From assembly GCF_000702445.1 (NCBI RefSeq), contig NZ_JNIF01000003.1, positions 1,922,001-1,986,000 on the forward strand: a DNA stretch of 64,000 bases. The letters run 5' to 3'. The notes below the pieces were generated by a model. The model ran no database searches and was not told the DNA's origin. It saw nothing but the letters and a program-made list of their open reading frames with translations. Source of the DNA: Bryobacter aggregatus MPL3. Its GTDB lineage: Bacteria; Acidobacteriota; Terriglobia; Bryobacterales; Bryobacteraceae. Position numbers and translations under genes: made by a program. Positions 16,996-24,122 of this stretch are shown in pieces (positions within the stretch are counted from its first letter, which is position 1; each line of letters begins with the position of its first letter).

Positions 16996-17271
16996 ATGAC
17001 AAACAGAATATATCTATATCCAGGGCTTGGTGAAGGAGAACCGCACTACCTTGAGAGCGTAGGAACAGTCAGGGATATTGAACGCACAGGCCTGAAGCTT
17101 GTGGAAGGTAAGCGAGTCGCATTTTACGACTTTGACGGGACGGACAAGCGCGACGATGATAATTTACTCTTTGAAGGCGTGATTCACTTCGACATGGTCA
17201 GAGGGAAATGGTACGCGCTCATTGATTGGGGAAGTTTCAGGCATGAGTCGGACGAAGAATTGAGGCAGTAA
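16996..17271 (+). CDS. Small acidic hypothetical protein, possible orphan immunity protein
   Basis: 91 residues, MTNRIYLYPGLGEGEPHYLE at the start and a second half rich in Asp, Trp and Tyr (GKWYALIDWGSFRHESDEEL). It is soluble, acidic and without a recognised domain. It starts 46 bases after the IS630 element, so whatever gene preceded it has been cut away. It sits first in a row of Rhs C-terminal remnants each followed by a small gene, so an orphan immunity protein is a reasonable guess from context only. Confidence 0.55.
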   Translation: MTNRIYLYPGLGEGEPHYLESVGTVRDIERTGLKLVEGKRVAFYDFDGTDKRDDDNLLFEGVIHFDMVRGKWYALIDWGSFRHESDEELRQ

Positions 17272-17274
17272 CCG

Positions 17275-17641
17275 GTGGCGGCGCCCTTTGCCTGTCGGGA
17301 GCGGCGCAGTTTGGTACTGCTGCGGCCGATTTCATGTAGGCCTCGGATGATGCACCTGGTGGCAGTGAACCACTTGTTGGCAGCAACCCGAGAGAAGGCA
17401 AAGGAAGACCAACACGGATTTGGCAGGTGGGCACAAGGCTGCCACAGACAAGTTCGGAGAACTGACCAAGGGACAGAAGACTGTAGTTGATCCGAAGAGC
17501 GGGCATCGAGTAGCCGCCGACGGGACGCGACTCCGGCTTAACCCGGACGGTATTGCTCGTGTCGACGTTCCGAAGTCAACGAATAGGCCCAAGCATGAAA
17601 CCGTACATTTCAATGATCCCGATAAACTCAAGCAACCATGA
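17275..17641 (+). pseudogene. Rhs-type toxin C-terminal remnant
   Basis: Broken frames carry text typical of Rhs/polymorphic-toxin tails. One frame reads GGGALCLSGAAQFGTAAADF, then an in-frame TAG near 17337, then GGSEPLVGSNPREGKG; after a shift near 17400 another frame reads GGHKAATDKFGELTKGQKTV and HRVAADGTRLRLNPDG to the stop at 17639-17641. The last 73 residues could be translated from TTG 17420. The final stop overlaps the ATG of the next gene by 4 bases, the usual toxin-immunity coupling. The toxin activity is not identifiable. Confidence 0.5.
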
Positions 17642-18195
17642 GGCGCAACAAAATGAAAGCCAGAGATCTTGTCGATTTCCTAAGACGTGCCGTACTGCAG
17701 ATGGGAGATGTTCGAGGTTTCTTCTTGGATGTCGTGCTTTCATCGAGCGATGCGACAATACGTCTGACCGGCGCTGCTTTTGACCTTCCGGATCGGACTG
17801 AGGCGCTTTTGTTGACCGCAACAGATTTTGATCCAGCCCAGCGGTGGACCAGGCCTGAGGGTAAGGCTGGTTGGGAAGACGAGGATCTATTGGCAAGCTG
17901 GAGGGAGGCTGGACAAGCGGGAGTCTGGCTAGGACAAAGATCGGTTCGATACTTCTTTGATCCAGAGGATCGAGGCAGGGGCCTGACCGTGCAAGGCCCT
18001 CTCGATTCGGCGGCTGCAATCGAGTTTAGACCGGCGTCTGGCAGTCAGAACCAGTGTTTGGTGCTCTACGCCACCCCCGAATACCCTTGTGCGATTGAGG
18101 TGGCTACAACTTCGGAGCGACGCGATGCGCTTCTGGCCACCCTTGAGGAGTTTGTGCCACAGATTCCCGGGACGATTCCTATCACGGGCAGGTAG
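17638..18195 (+). CDS. Hypothetical protein, probable immunity protein of the preceding Rhs remnant
   Basis: 185 residues from ATG 17638, overlapping the preceding stop (ATGA). The sequence is soluble and mixed alpha/beta (LVDFLRRAVLQMGDVRGFFL at the N-terminus; a beta-rich VRYFFDPEDRGRGLTVQGPL region in the middle; a terminal helix with LLATLEEFVPQIPG). No known domain recognised. Tight coupling to a toxin-tail remnant is the reason for the immunity proposal. It remains intact although the toxin is broken, as expected if it still protects against sister cells or was inherited passively. Confidence 0.65.
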   Translation: MRRNKMKARDLVDFLRRAVLQMGDVRGFFLDVVLSSSDATIRLTGAAFDLPDRTEALLLTATDFDPAQRWTRPEGKAGWEDEDLLASWREAGQAGVWLGQRSVRYFFDPEDRGRGLTVQGPLDSAAAIEFRPASGSQNQCLVLYATPEYPCAIEVATTSERRDALLATLEEFVPQIPGTIPITGR

Positions 18196-18458
18196 TCGCG
18201 CAATGTAACAGGCGAGCATAATCCGCATAACGCAGTGGCTGATACTGATGACCGTTCTTGCATTGCAGGCGAGTGCTCGTGTTCCGGTTCGCCCGCCTTG
18301 CCTACCGGCGGCAGAGTCCCTGATCTGCGGCCATGATGTGACCAACAGCCACAGTCCTTTTCGGTATCTTAAATGGCGCCGATCGTTGCGATGGCAGCGG
18401 AGTCGATGCGCTGGGCCGTCCGACCTTAAAGAGCTACAAGGTAGCTGGTGGGGCGTCG

Positions 18459-20525
18459 GTGACTGAGCGAGTGGTGTATTGCTATGACGGGCAGACGGTG
18501 AGCCGGAGTAGTGGGGGGAGCCCCTGGGTGAGCTGTTCCGGTAGCGATGTGGTTGTGGAGCGTGGAATGTTGACTGCAGTGGGTACAGTGGATAGCCGCA
18601 CCGATATGACCCACGATCTGGTGGGCCGTCTGGTTCGCCGGACGCAGACTACGGAAGGGCTAGCCGGAACTGTACCGTATCTCGAGTACGAATATTGGGC
18701 CAGCGATGCAGTGAAGCAGACCCGCTATCCGAGTGGGCGAGTGGTGGTGGAATGCCTGGATGCGCGGATGCGCTTCCGTTGGGGCAGTAGCGTGAAGACG
18801 GCCCAGGATTGCACGGGAGCTGCGACGGTGGATGCCGCGGATGCGTATTTGAAAGTAAACTCCTACGCGCCGCATGGAGGCGTCGAGGAGTTGAGCTATG
18901 GCAATGGATTGTTGGAGCGGATGAGCTACAACGATCGTTTGCAGATGACGCGGTTACGAGCCGGAACTGCTGCGGGCGAGTGGAGTTGTGATGTCAATGC
19001 GAATGATGAACTGTGTCTCGAATGGGGCTATGGAACATCGACTAACAACGGCAACGTGATGGACAGCCGGCAGTGGATGAAGAAGACGGGCGGTGGGCAG
19101 TTAAAGGTATCGGCTGCTTATGGATATGACACGCGCAACCGGCTGACGAGCTTCACAGAGACCAAGGATGGCGGAGGAAGCTGGGGGCAGACGAACGGGT
19201 ATGACCGCTACGGCAACCGTTGGAGCGTGCCGGTGGGTGTGACGCAAAGTGACTGGGCGGTGTCGGCGCAGAACTGGATCAACGCATCGAACAACCGGCT
19301 GCTGCTGGCAAAGGTGGGAGCCGGAACTGGTGCGGTGGGCTACGACAATGCCGGCCACATGACGACGCACCCGCAGGTGAGTGGAGGCCTGAGCTATGAC
19401 GTCGAAGGCCGGCTGACGAGCGCGGGTGGAGCTGTTTATACCTACGACGGCGAAGGCAAGCGGGTGAAGAAGACGCACACGAGTGGGACGACCTACTATG
19501 TATATGGGGCTGGTGGAGAGCTTGCTGCGGAGTATGGAGCAAGCGATGGAGCGGCAGGGCTGCAGTATCTGACGGTGGATGCACTGGGTTCGACGCGGAT
19601 GACGACGAATGCGAGCCGGGCTGTTGTGGCGCGCTATGACTACTGGCCGTTCGGAGAGGAGGTGGAAGGGAACGCGACGTACAATGATCGCCACCTGGTG
19701 AGCGGGTATGGAGGGCTGGGTCCGAAGCAGAAGTTTACCGGCAAAGAACGAGATGCCGAGACGGGGCTGGATTACTTTGGTGCGCGGTATCTGAGTTCTG
19801 GGCAGGGACGGTTTACGAGTCCGGATCCAATCAATGTCAACATCTTACGAGTCATCAATCCTCAGCGATGGAACATGTACGTTTACGGCGTAAACAATCC
19901 TCTGGCCTTTACGGACCCGGACGGGCGAGACGCAATTGCAGTGAACTTTAGTAAGCTTGCCGGAGGCTTCGGACATAGCGGGATCATCTCCGTTCACAGG
20001 GACGGGACAGCGACTTTCGGGGAGTTCGGTCCACGCGGAGGTGGAAAGCCATTTTTCCCGGGCCAGTATACGATCCGTCCGTTGCAGGCCAAGCTCTTGT
20101 TCGGGGCCGATGGTACTCCAACCAAGGGTTCATTCGAAGGGCTACTCGACGAAATATCGAGGGATGAAGGGCAACCGAAAGACTCAATTTCGTTCGCACA
20201 TTTCAAAACAGCCGAATGGGAGACGGTCGCACTGGATGCCTACCTGGACACCGCCCGGCAAAGACAACTAAAAGGGAGTTCCCCATTTTACGCGGTTGGT
20301 TTCCATGATTGTCGTGACTTCTGTCTGATGGGGTTGCGGACTGCCGGAGTTGATCACGGACATTCTTCAAATGCCAACATCCCCCCCAACTGGATCATTG
20401 GAATGTTATCCGAGATAGCGGATTCGTCCTACGCGGGCGGCGAGAAAACCACCAGGAAACCCAGCAAGAACCCGACTCCGGACGTCAAGAGCAAAATTTG
20501 TTTTGCGGGCCAGCCTGGTTGCTAG
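18459..20525 (+). CDS. Rhs-repeat protein with a C-terminal domain resembling a permuted papain-like enzyme
   Basis: At least 688 residues. The same frame is open back to about 18344 (it reads CDGSGVDALGRPTLKS ahead of 18459), so the true or original N-terminus is longer and was probably cut off by rearrangement; no signal peptide is present. Rhs/YD repeats fill residues 1-420 (for example GYDTRNRLTSF, SYDVEGRLTSAGG). The Rhs core end is TGKERDAETGLDYFGARYLS (from about 427) and NPLAFTDPDGRD, after which the variable toxin part begins at about residue 491. That part has GHSGII with His506 and, 112 residues later, YAVGFHDCRDFCLMGLRTAG with Cys618. His before Cys is the order of permuted papain/NlpC-P60-like enzymes (LRAT, PPPDE, YiiX types). 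This is inference from motif order. Confidence 0.75.
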   Translation: MTERVVYCYDGQTVSRSSGGSPWVSCSGSDVVVERGMLTAVGTVDSRTDMTHDLVGRLVRRTQTTEGLAGTVPYLEYEYWASDAVKQTRYPSGRVVVECLDARMRFRWGSSVKTAQDCTGAATVDAADAYLKVNSYAPHGGVEELSYGNGLLERMSYNDRLQMTRLRAGTAAGEWSCDVNANDELCLEWGYGTSTNNGNVMDSRQWMKKTGGGQLKVSAAYGYDTRNRLTSFTETKDGGGSWGQTNGYDRYGNRWSVPVGVTQSDWAVSAQNWINASNNRLLLAKVGAGTGAVGYDNAGHMTTHPQVSGGLSYDVEGRLTSAGGAVYTYDGEGKRVKKTHTSGTTYYVYGAGGELAAEYGASDGAAGLQYLTVDALGSTRMTTNASRAVVARYDYWPFGEEVEGNATYNDRHLVSGYGGLGPKQKFTGKERDAETGLDYFGARYLSSGQGRFTSPDPINVNILRVINPQRWNMYVYGVNNPLAFTDPDGRDAIAVNFSKLAGGFGHSGIISVHRDGTATFGEFGPRGGGKPFFPGQYTIRPLQAKLLFGADGTPTKGSFEGLLDEISRDEGQPKDSISFAHFKTAEWETVALDAYLDTARQRQLKGSSPFYAVGFHDCRDFCLMGLRTAGVDHGHSSNANIPPNWIIGMLSEIADSSYAGGEKTTRKPSKNPTPDVKSKICFAGQPGC

Positions 20526-20537
20526 GAGATCCAGCCA

Positions 20538-20957
20538 ATGAGATGCGCTCTTCTTGTTATTTTAGCCCTGCTGGTGCTTCAATCCACCGGGTGCTCTTGG
20601 TTCGACCAGCCTATGTTTCTGGAATATCGGCGTCCCCAAAATGTGCCGACTGACGCTGTGCTTGTGCAACTTGCTAAAGGGGGAGTTTGGCAAAAGTGCA
20701 ACGTCGCATCCGCGACCGGTAAGAACCGCTGTCAAATTTTTAACTGGAAGGGCGAGTTGCTTTACGATGAGATTTTTTTGCCCTATGATCAAGGGCCGAC
20801 GATAGAATTCTCAGACCTTAGGATTCCAAAGTATGCCGCAGCAGTCGGCCCAGACTGGGTGTGCCTTGAGAATGGAAGAATACTGCTCCCTGAGTCTCGT
20901 TTCGAACAGCTGAAGGAGTTTCTTGATCGGACGACACCGAAGGATAGCCCACGGTAG
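20538..20957 (+). CDS. Lipoprotein, probable immunity protein for the Rhs toxin
   Basis: 139 residues, starting 12 bases after the Rhs stop. MRCALLVILALLVLQSTGCS is a lipoprotein signal with lipobox STGC (Cys19). The mature part is short and beta-rich (a segment with QPMFLEYRRPQNVPTDAVLV, then KCNVASATGKNRCQIFNWKG). A membrane-anchored periplasmic immunity protein would suit a toxin that acts outside the inner membrane, for instance on peptidoglycan or the membrane, which agrees with a papain-like domain in the toxin. Assignment rests on position. Confidence 0.65.
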   Translation: MRCALLVILALLVLQSTGCSWFDQPMFLEYRRPQNVPTDAVLVQLAKGGVWQKCNVASATGKNRCQIFNWKGELLYDEIFLPYDQGPTIEFSDLRIPKYAAAVGPDWVCLENGRILLPESRFEQLKEFLDRTTPKDSPR

Positions 20958-21003
20958 TCTGGGGACGGGGGGACGATGAACGCTCCACCACTAGAGCCTG
21001 TAA

Positions 21004-21150
21004 TTAACTTTGACTCAATGCAGGGATAGCGCGCCTGAGGAAAAGGCGAGCGAATGCGAGGAGGTGCATGCCGGCGACAGTTTCTGGAAGTCGTTTGAAT
21101 GTATCCGTCAGACGAACCCATCTTTCTTCCTGCTTCGCGTCGTGATTGTC
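21004..21150 (-). pseudogene. Short C-terminal remnant, possibly of a transposase
   Basis: On the minus strand a frame ending at TAA 21004-21006 reads DNHDAKQEERWVRLTDTFKR and then LPETVAGMHLLAFARLFLRR before the end. The mixture of basic and hydrophobic residues looks like the tail of a DDE transposase, but I cannot name the family. The first 20 codons recur in the inverted copy near 25530-25575. Confidence 0.3.
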
Positions 21151-21217
21151 TGGAGGAATGAAGAGTGGGCAGTTAGGATATGCGGGTTTGGGCGTGGCGC
21201 GGAAGTACCGAGACAGT
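21106..21217. repeat. Inverted repeat copy A (partner 25474-25586)
   Basis: About 112 bases that recur, inverted and about 92% identical by eye, at 25474-25586. They include the start of the IS66-type TnpA gene (GTGGCGCGGAAGTACCGAGA at its inner end). The partner copy is fused to a different transposase. Confidence 0.8.
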
Positions 21218-21460
21218 GGCCAGTCCCGAGCGGAGTTTTGCCGGGAACATGGGATACCGCTGACGATCCTCGACTACTATCTGCGGCGCGATCGCGCTAA
21301 GCCGAAGCAAGAACTGGTCGCGGTGCAAGTGATCTCCGAGGACAAGGCAGCCGCAAGCGATTTCGTCCTGGTATTGGCGAAGGGTCGCCGATTGGAGATC
21401 GGCGCGAACTTTGACGAAGCTGGCCTCGAACGTCTGCTGGCGCTTCTGGAACGGTGCTGA
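21158..21460 (+). CDS. tnpA: IS66-family accessory protein TnpA (Orf1)
   Basis: 100 residues from ATG 21158, with GGAGG just upstream. KYRDSGQSRAEFCREHGIPL is the helix-turn-helix typical of IS66 Orf1, followed by YYLRRDRAKPKQELVAV and a C-terminal LLALLERC. In IS66 elements this protein is needed with TnpB for transposition. It precedes tnpB by 3 bases. The element is truncated further on, so the gene is probably without function. Confidence 0.85.
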   Translation: MKSGQLGYAGLGVARKYRDSGQSRAEFCREHGIPLTILDYYLRRDRAKPKQELVAVQVISEDKAAASDFVLVLAKGRRLEIGANFDEAGLERLLALLERC

Positions 21461-21463
21461 TCC

Positions 21464-21823
21464 GTGTTCGGCTTGGGACCTGCAACGAAGGTCTATGTTG
21501 CGACCGGAGCAACCGACATGCGCAAAGGTTTCGAGGGGCTCCATGGTCTGGTGCGGGACGAGTTGGATCGTGATCCATTGAGCGGACATGTGTTTCTATT
21601 CGCCAACAAGATGCGAACCCGGCTCAAGATTCTGTTCTGGGATGGGAGCGGACTCTGGGTGTGCGCCAAGCGCCTGGAGAAGGGACGTTTCCACTGGCCA
21701 GAGGCCTCCGCAGGAGCCAGTGTCACGATGCGCCAGGAACAACTGACGATGTTGCTGAACGGTATCGACCTCACCCGATCCAAGTCTCGCCGAGGCTGGT
21801 TATCAAAGCCACTTGTCGCTTAA
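21464..21823 (+). CDS. tnpB: IS66-family accessory protein TnpB (Orf2)
   Basis: 119 residues from GTG 21464. VYVATGATDMRKGFEGLHGL, HVFLFANKMRTRLKILFWDG and GLWVCAKRLEKGRFHWPE are the conserved blocks of IS66 Orf2, all present and in order. Complete by length (usual about 115 residues). Confidence 0.92.
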   Translation: MFGLGPATKVYVATGATDMRKGFEGLHGLVRDELDRDPLSGHVFLFANKMRTRLKILFWDGSGLWVCAKRLEKGRFHWPEASAGASVTMRQEQLTMLLNGIDLTRSKSRRGWLSKPLVA

Positions 21824-21888
21824 ATCACAGGATAAAAGGAGGACAAGAAGGAACGCTTCGCAGTATTCTGTTACTTACACAAGAGCAC

Positions 21889-22157
21889 ATGTCTCAGTTA
21901 GCGACAGGAGCGGTGGAAAGTCAGGAAGTTCTCGAACTCCGTAGGCGTCTGCGGTGGGCGGAACTGAAGATTGAGCAACTCGAAGAGAAGCTGCGACTGG
22001 CGCGCATCCTCAAGTACGGCCCCTCCAGCGAGAAGCTGAACGATGCGCAGTTGCTGTTGCTTGAAGGCGAGCCCGGCGTAAGCCAGGACGAGGTTCTGGC
22101 AGAGTCTATACGAGAGGCCATGCCATCCGAGATGCCTGTCGAGAAGCCACGGTCTCA
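21889..22157 (+). pseudogene. IS66-family transposase TnpC, N-terminal fragment
   Basis: From ATG 21889 the frame reads a coiled-coil segment (VLELRRRLRWAELKIEQLEE) followed by LARILKYGPSSEKL, the N-terminal zipper and linker of IS66 transposases, then the acidic SQDEVLAES region. At about 22157 the text changes to that of an unrelated Rhs tail in another frame. About 90 of roughly 500 residues remain; the catalytic domain and the right end of the element are gone. Confidence 0.82.
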
Positions 22158-22475
22158 GGCGGCGATTTCAAGAAGGCGACTGAGTCACTTCCAGCTCTCG
22201 GGGCGGCCGCCCTTATTGGTGGTGGTACCGCTGGTGTCGGTAATACTTTAGTGAACTCTTCTGTCAAGGCGATTACGACGGCAGGCAAAGCCGTTTCTGT
22301 TGGAGAAGCAAAATTGGCCCGGGGTGTAAAAGCCTCGCCAAGCCTGCCAGCGAGACAAGCCCAGCTAGCCACGCAGCGAGAAGTCGCCAACGCATCCGTA
22401 GGCGCTGCGGTTGATGCAGGGAATCGGCATCGAGAAGCAAACCAGAACAGCAGGAAGAAGGAGGACCTTAAATGA
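22158..22475 (+). pseudogene. C-terminal fragment of a second Rhs-type toxin
   Basis: From the IS66 breakpoint the frame reads DFKKATESLPALGAAALIGG, a hydrophobic GGGTAGVGNTLVNSSVKAIT stretch and then a polar tail ending NQNSRKKEDLK at TGA 22473-22475. A glycine-rich hydrophobic patch followed by a short variable polar tail is usual for Rhs toxin ends. It has no start of its own. The stop overlaps the ATG of the next gene by 4 bases. Confidence 0.5.
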
Positions 22476-22996
22476 ACGTACAGAATTCGGAGAGCGTGGG
22501 CAGCTCCATCGCAATCGCAATGGCAATACTGGCGGTCCGACTGGGCGCGGTGGAGGCCGCATTCCAACGCGCGAAACGAACTGCCTCGGGGTTCCGATTT
22601 CCAGCTGGATTTGGAACAAGAATGACTCTTCGTTTTGGCGGGTTGTTCGGCATGTTTATAGGCTATAAGATGGACGAGACGGCCACGACGCCATTCAATA
22701 TTGGCGTTTCGCTGCTTGTTGCGTTCCTGGGACTGGCATGCATATTGATGGAGCCTGGAGAAATCTTCGTCACTCCCGAGGGCTTGGTCCAGACGTTCTG
22801 GTTCGGTCTGAAGAAGCGGAGGATTGCTTGGGAAGGCGCAGCGGCGAGTTATGATCCAGTACTGCGCGAGGTCCTGGTTGTGGGTAGCGAAGGTACCACA
22901 ATGGCACATACGAACTATCACGTAGGACAGAGTGAGTTCCTCTTTCAATTGAAGAAACACAAGATTTATGTTCAGTATGGAACCGGGACAGCCTAA
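22472..22996 (+). CDS. Two-helix membrane protein, probable immunity protein
   Basis: 174 residues from ATG 22472, coupled to the preceding toxin fragment (ATGA). Hydrophobic segments lie near residues 50-64 (RFGGLFGMFIGYK) and 70-92 (NIGVSLLVAFLGLACILMEP). The C-terminal part is a small beta-rich domain resembling a bacterial PH-like fold (IFVTPEGLVQTFWFGLKKRR). The unusual N-terminal 40 residues may be out of place. Context suggests inner-membrane immunity. Confidence 0.6.
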   Translation: MNVQNSESVGSSIAIAMAILAVRLGAVEAAFQRAKRTASGFRFPAGFGTRMTLRFGGLFGMFIGYKMDETATTPFNIGVSLLVAFLGLACILMEPGEIFVTPEGLVQTFWFGLKKRRIAWEGAAASYDPVLREVLVVGSEGTTMAHTNYHVGQSEFLFQLKKHKIYVQYGTGTA

Positions 22997-23076
22997 CTCG
23001 CCCCAGCGATGTTCCTGCTAACTCGCTTATCATCAATGCGTTTCGGTGGGTGTCGTCGAGTCGCTTAAGCCGTTAG

Positions 23077-23243
23077 AAGCGGTCTCATAAACCCATAAAG
23101 AGCGGAATGGGATTCTGGGAGCGCTCTGGTGATTGGCGCGGAAGTGTCTGCGCGGACGATGGGACTTAAGGGACGACCAATGGGAAGTCGTGGAGCCGGT
23201 GCTGCGCCCGCAGCGGCGCGAGGATAAGCGTGGCAGGCCGTGG
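23077..23243 (+). mobile_element. Truncated left end of an IS5-family element
   Basis: The left inverted repeat AAGCGGTCTCATAAA (23077-23091), preceded by TTAG, and the following bases match the start of the IS5-family element at 14901, including the first codons of its transposase (GACGATGGGACTTAAGG and GGACGACCAATGGGAAGTCG). Similarity stops at about 23243 after GTGGCAGGCCGTGG, where Rhs coding sequence begins. The rest of the element is missing. Confidence 0.85.
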
Positions 23244-24033
23244 TGACTCTTGTGCCTGCTCCCCAATGGGCAAGCTGAAGCGTAGTTCACTACCCTATGC
23301 GCCAGGCGGCACCGCCTACTGGACCACTTATACTTACGATGGTCTGGGGCGAACCTTGAGTGTCGTGCAGCCGAGCAGCTCTGGCACAACGACTTATCTC
23401 TACGAAGGAAACACGGTGAAGGTGACGTCGCCGAGCGGGAAGTGGAAAAAGTATGAGATGGATGCCGTGGGCCGGATGACACAGGTGACCGAGCCGCGTC
23501 CGGGGAGCGGCACCTACACGACCACTTATAGCTACAACATCACCGAGAAGCTGATCGGCGTCAGCATGCCGCGCGACGGGGTCACGCAGACGCGTAGCTT
23601 TACCTACGACACCACGACCCAGAGCCGTCTCCTCTCCGCGACGAATCCGGAGAATGGGACGGTCAGCTATGTAGTGGTCGAACGCGAATATAATAAGGAC
23701 ATCGCCAAACGGCTGCCGATCGATGTGCAGCGTCAAATGGCCGTAGTCATGAGCCCGACGTGGAATAGCTCGCAAGTAATGACTATCGGTCCGAAGTTCC
23801 GCGTTGACGACCCAAAGTCCCTAATTGCATTTGATTTTCACAAACAGCTCAGCCTACTAGCTGCTGTCGGTCCCGGTAATGGACGGTCTTCCTTTATCGT
23901 CGGTGCGTTGGCCGCGCTGACATCATATATGTCCGCTCCAGAACCGTCTTCATTGCAGCTCTCTTTTCTTGATTCTGCTGCATCCGGATTCGAGAGTGAG
24001 ATCGCAAATGCAATTCGTCTGAGCTTACAATAG
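23244..24033 (+). pseudogene. Chimera: Rhs-repeat fragment fused to the end of a secreted-protein paralogue
   Basis: One open frame joins two unrelated parts. Residues up to about codon 23676 are Rhs/YD repeats (YTYDGLGRTLSVVQPSS, YEMDAVGRMTQVTEP, SFTYDTTTQSRLLSATNPEN). From about 23690 it reads KRLPIDVQRQMAVVMSP and MTIGPKFRVDD, which aligns with LPLEVAQQLVPVM and LVIGPRFAPE in the neighbour at 24123-25100. So the Rhs gene lost its C-terminus and was joined to the 3' end of a tandem copy of that neighbour. There is no convincing start codon with a ribosome site, and IS5 debris lies directly upstream. Confidence 0.65.
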
Positions 24034-24056
24034 TACACTCACAGACAATATTAAGA

Positions 24057-24095
24057 GAAAGTGAGGCCGAGAGGATGCCCTCACTTTCAATTTTA
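24057..24095 (+). terminator. Strong hairpin followed by a T-rich run
   Basis: GAAAGTGAGG (24057-24066) pairs perfectly with CCTCACTTTC (24079-24088), loop of 12 bases, followed by AATTTTAG. It lies 24 bases after the chimeric frame and is best read as a terminator for it. An ATG at 24075 lies in the loop, in frame with the next gene; the next gene more likely starts at TTG 24123. Confidence 0.65.
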
Positions 24096-24122
24096 GTTCG
24101 CTATTGTTTTAGGAGATTTGAC

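Noticed and set aside
18233-18380. Short frame reading WLILMTVLALQASARVPV, like a signal peptide, before the Rhs frame
   Set aside because: No proper start codon with ribosome site, and the frame does not join the Rhs reading frame; at most a remnant.
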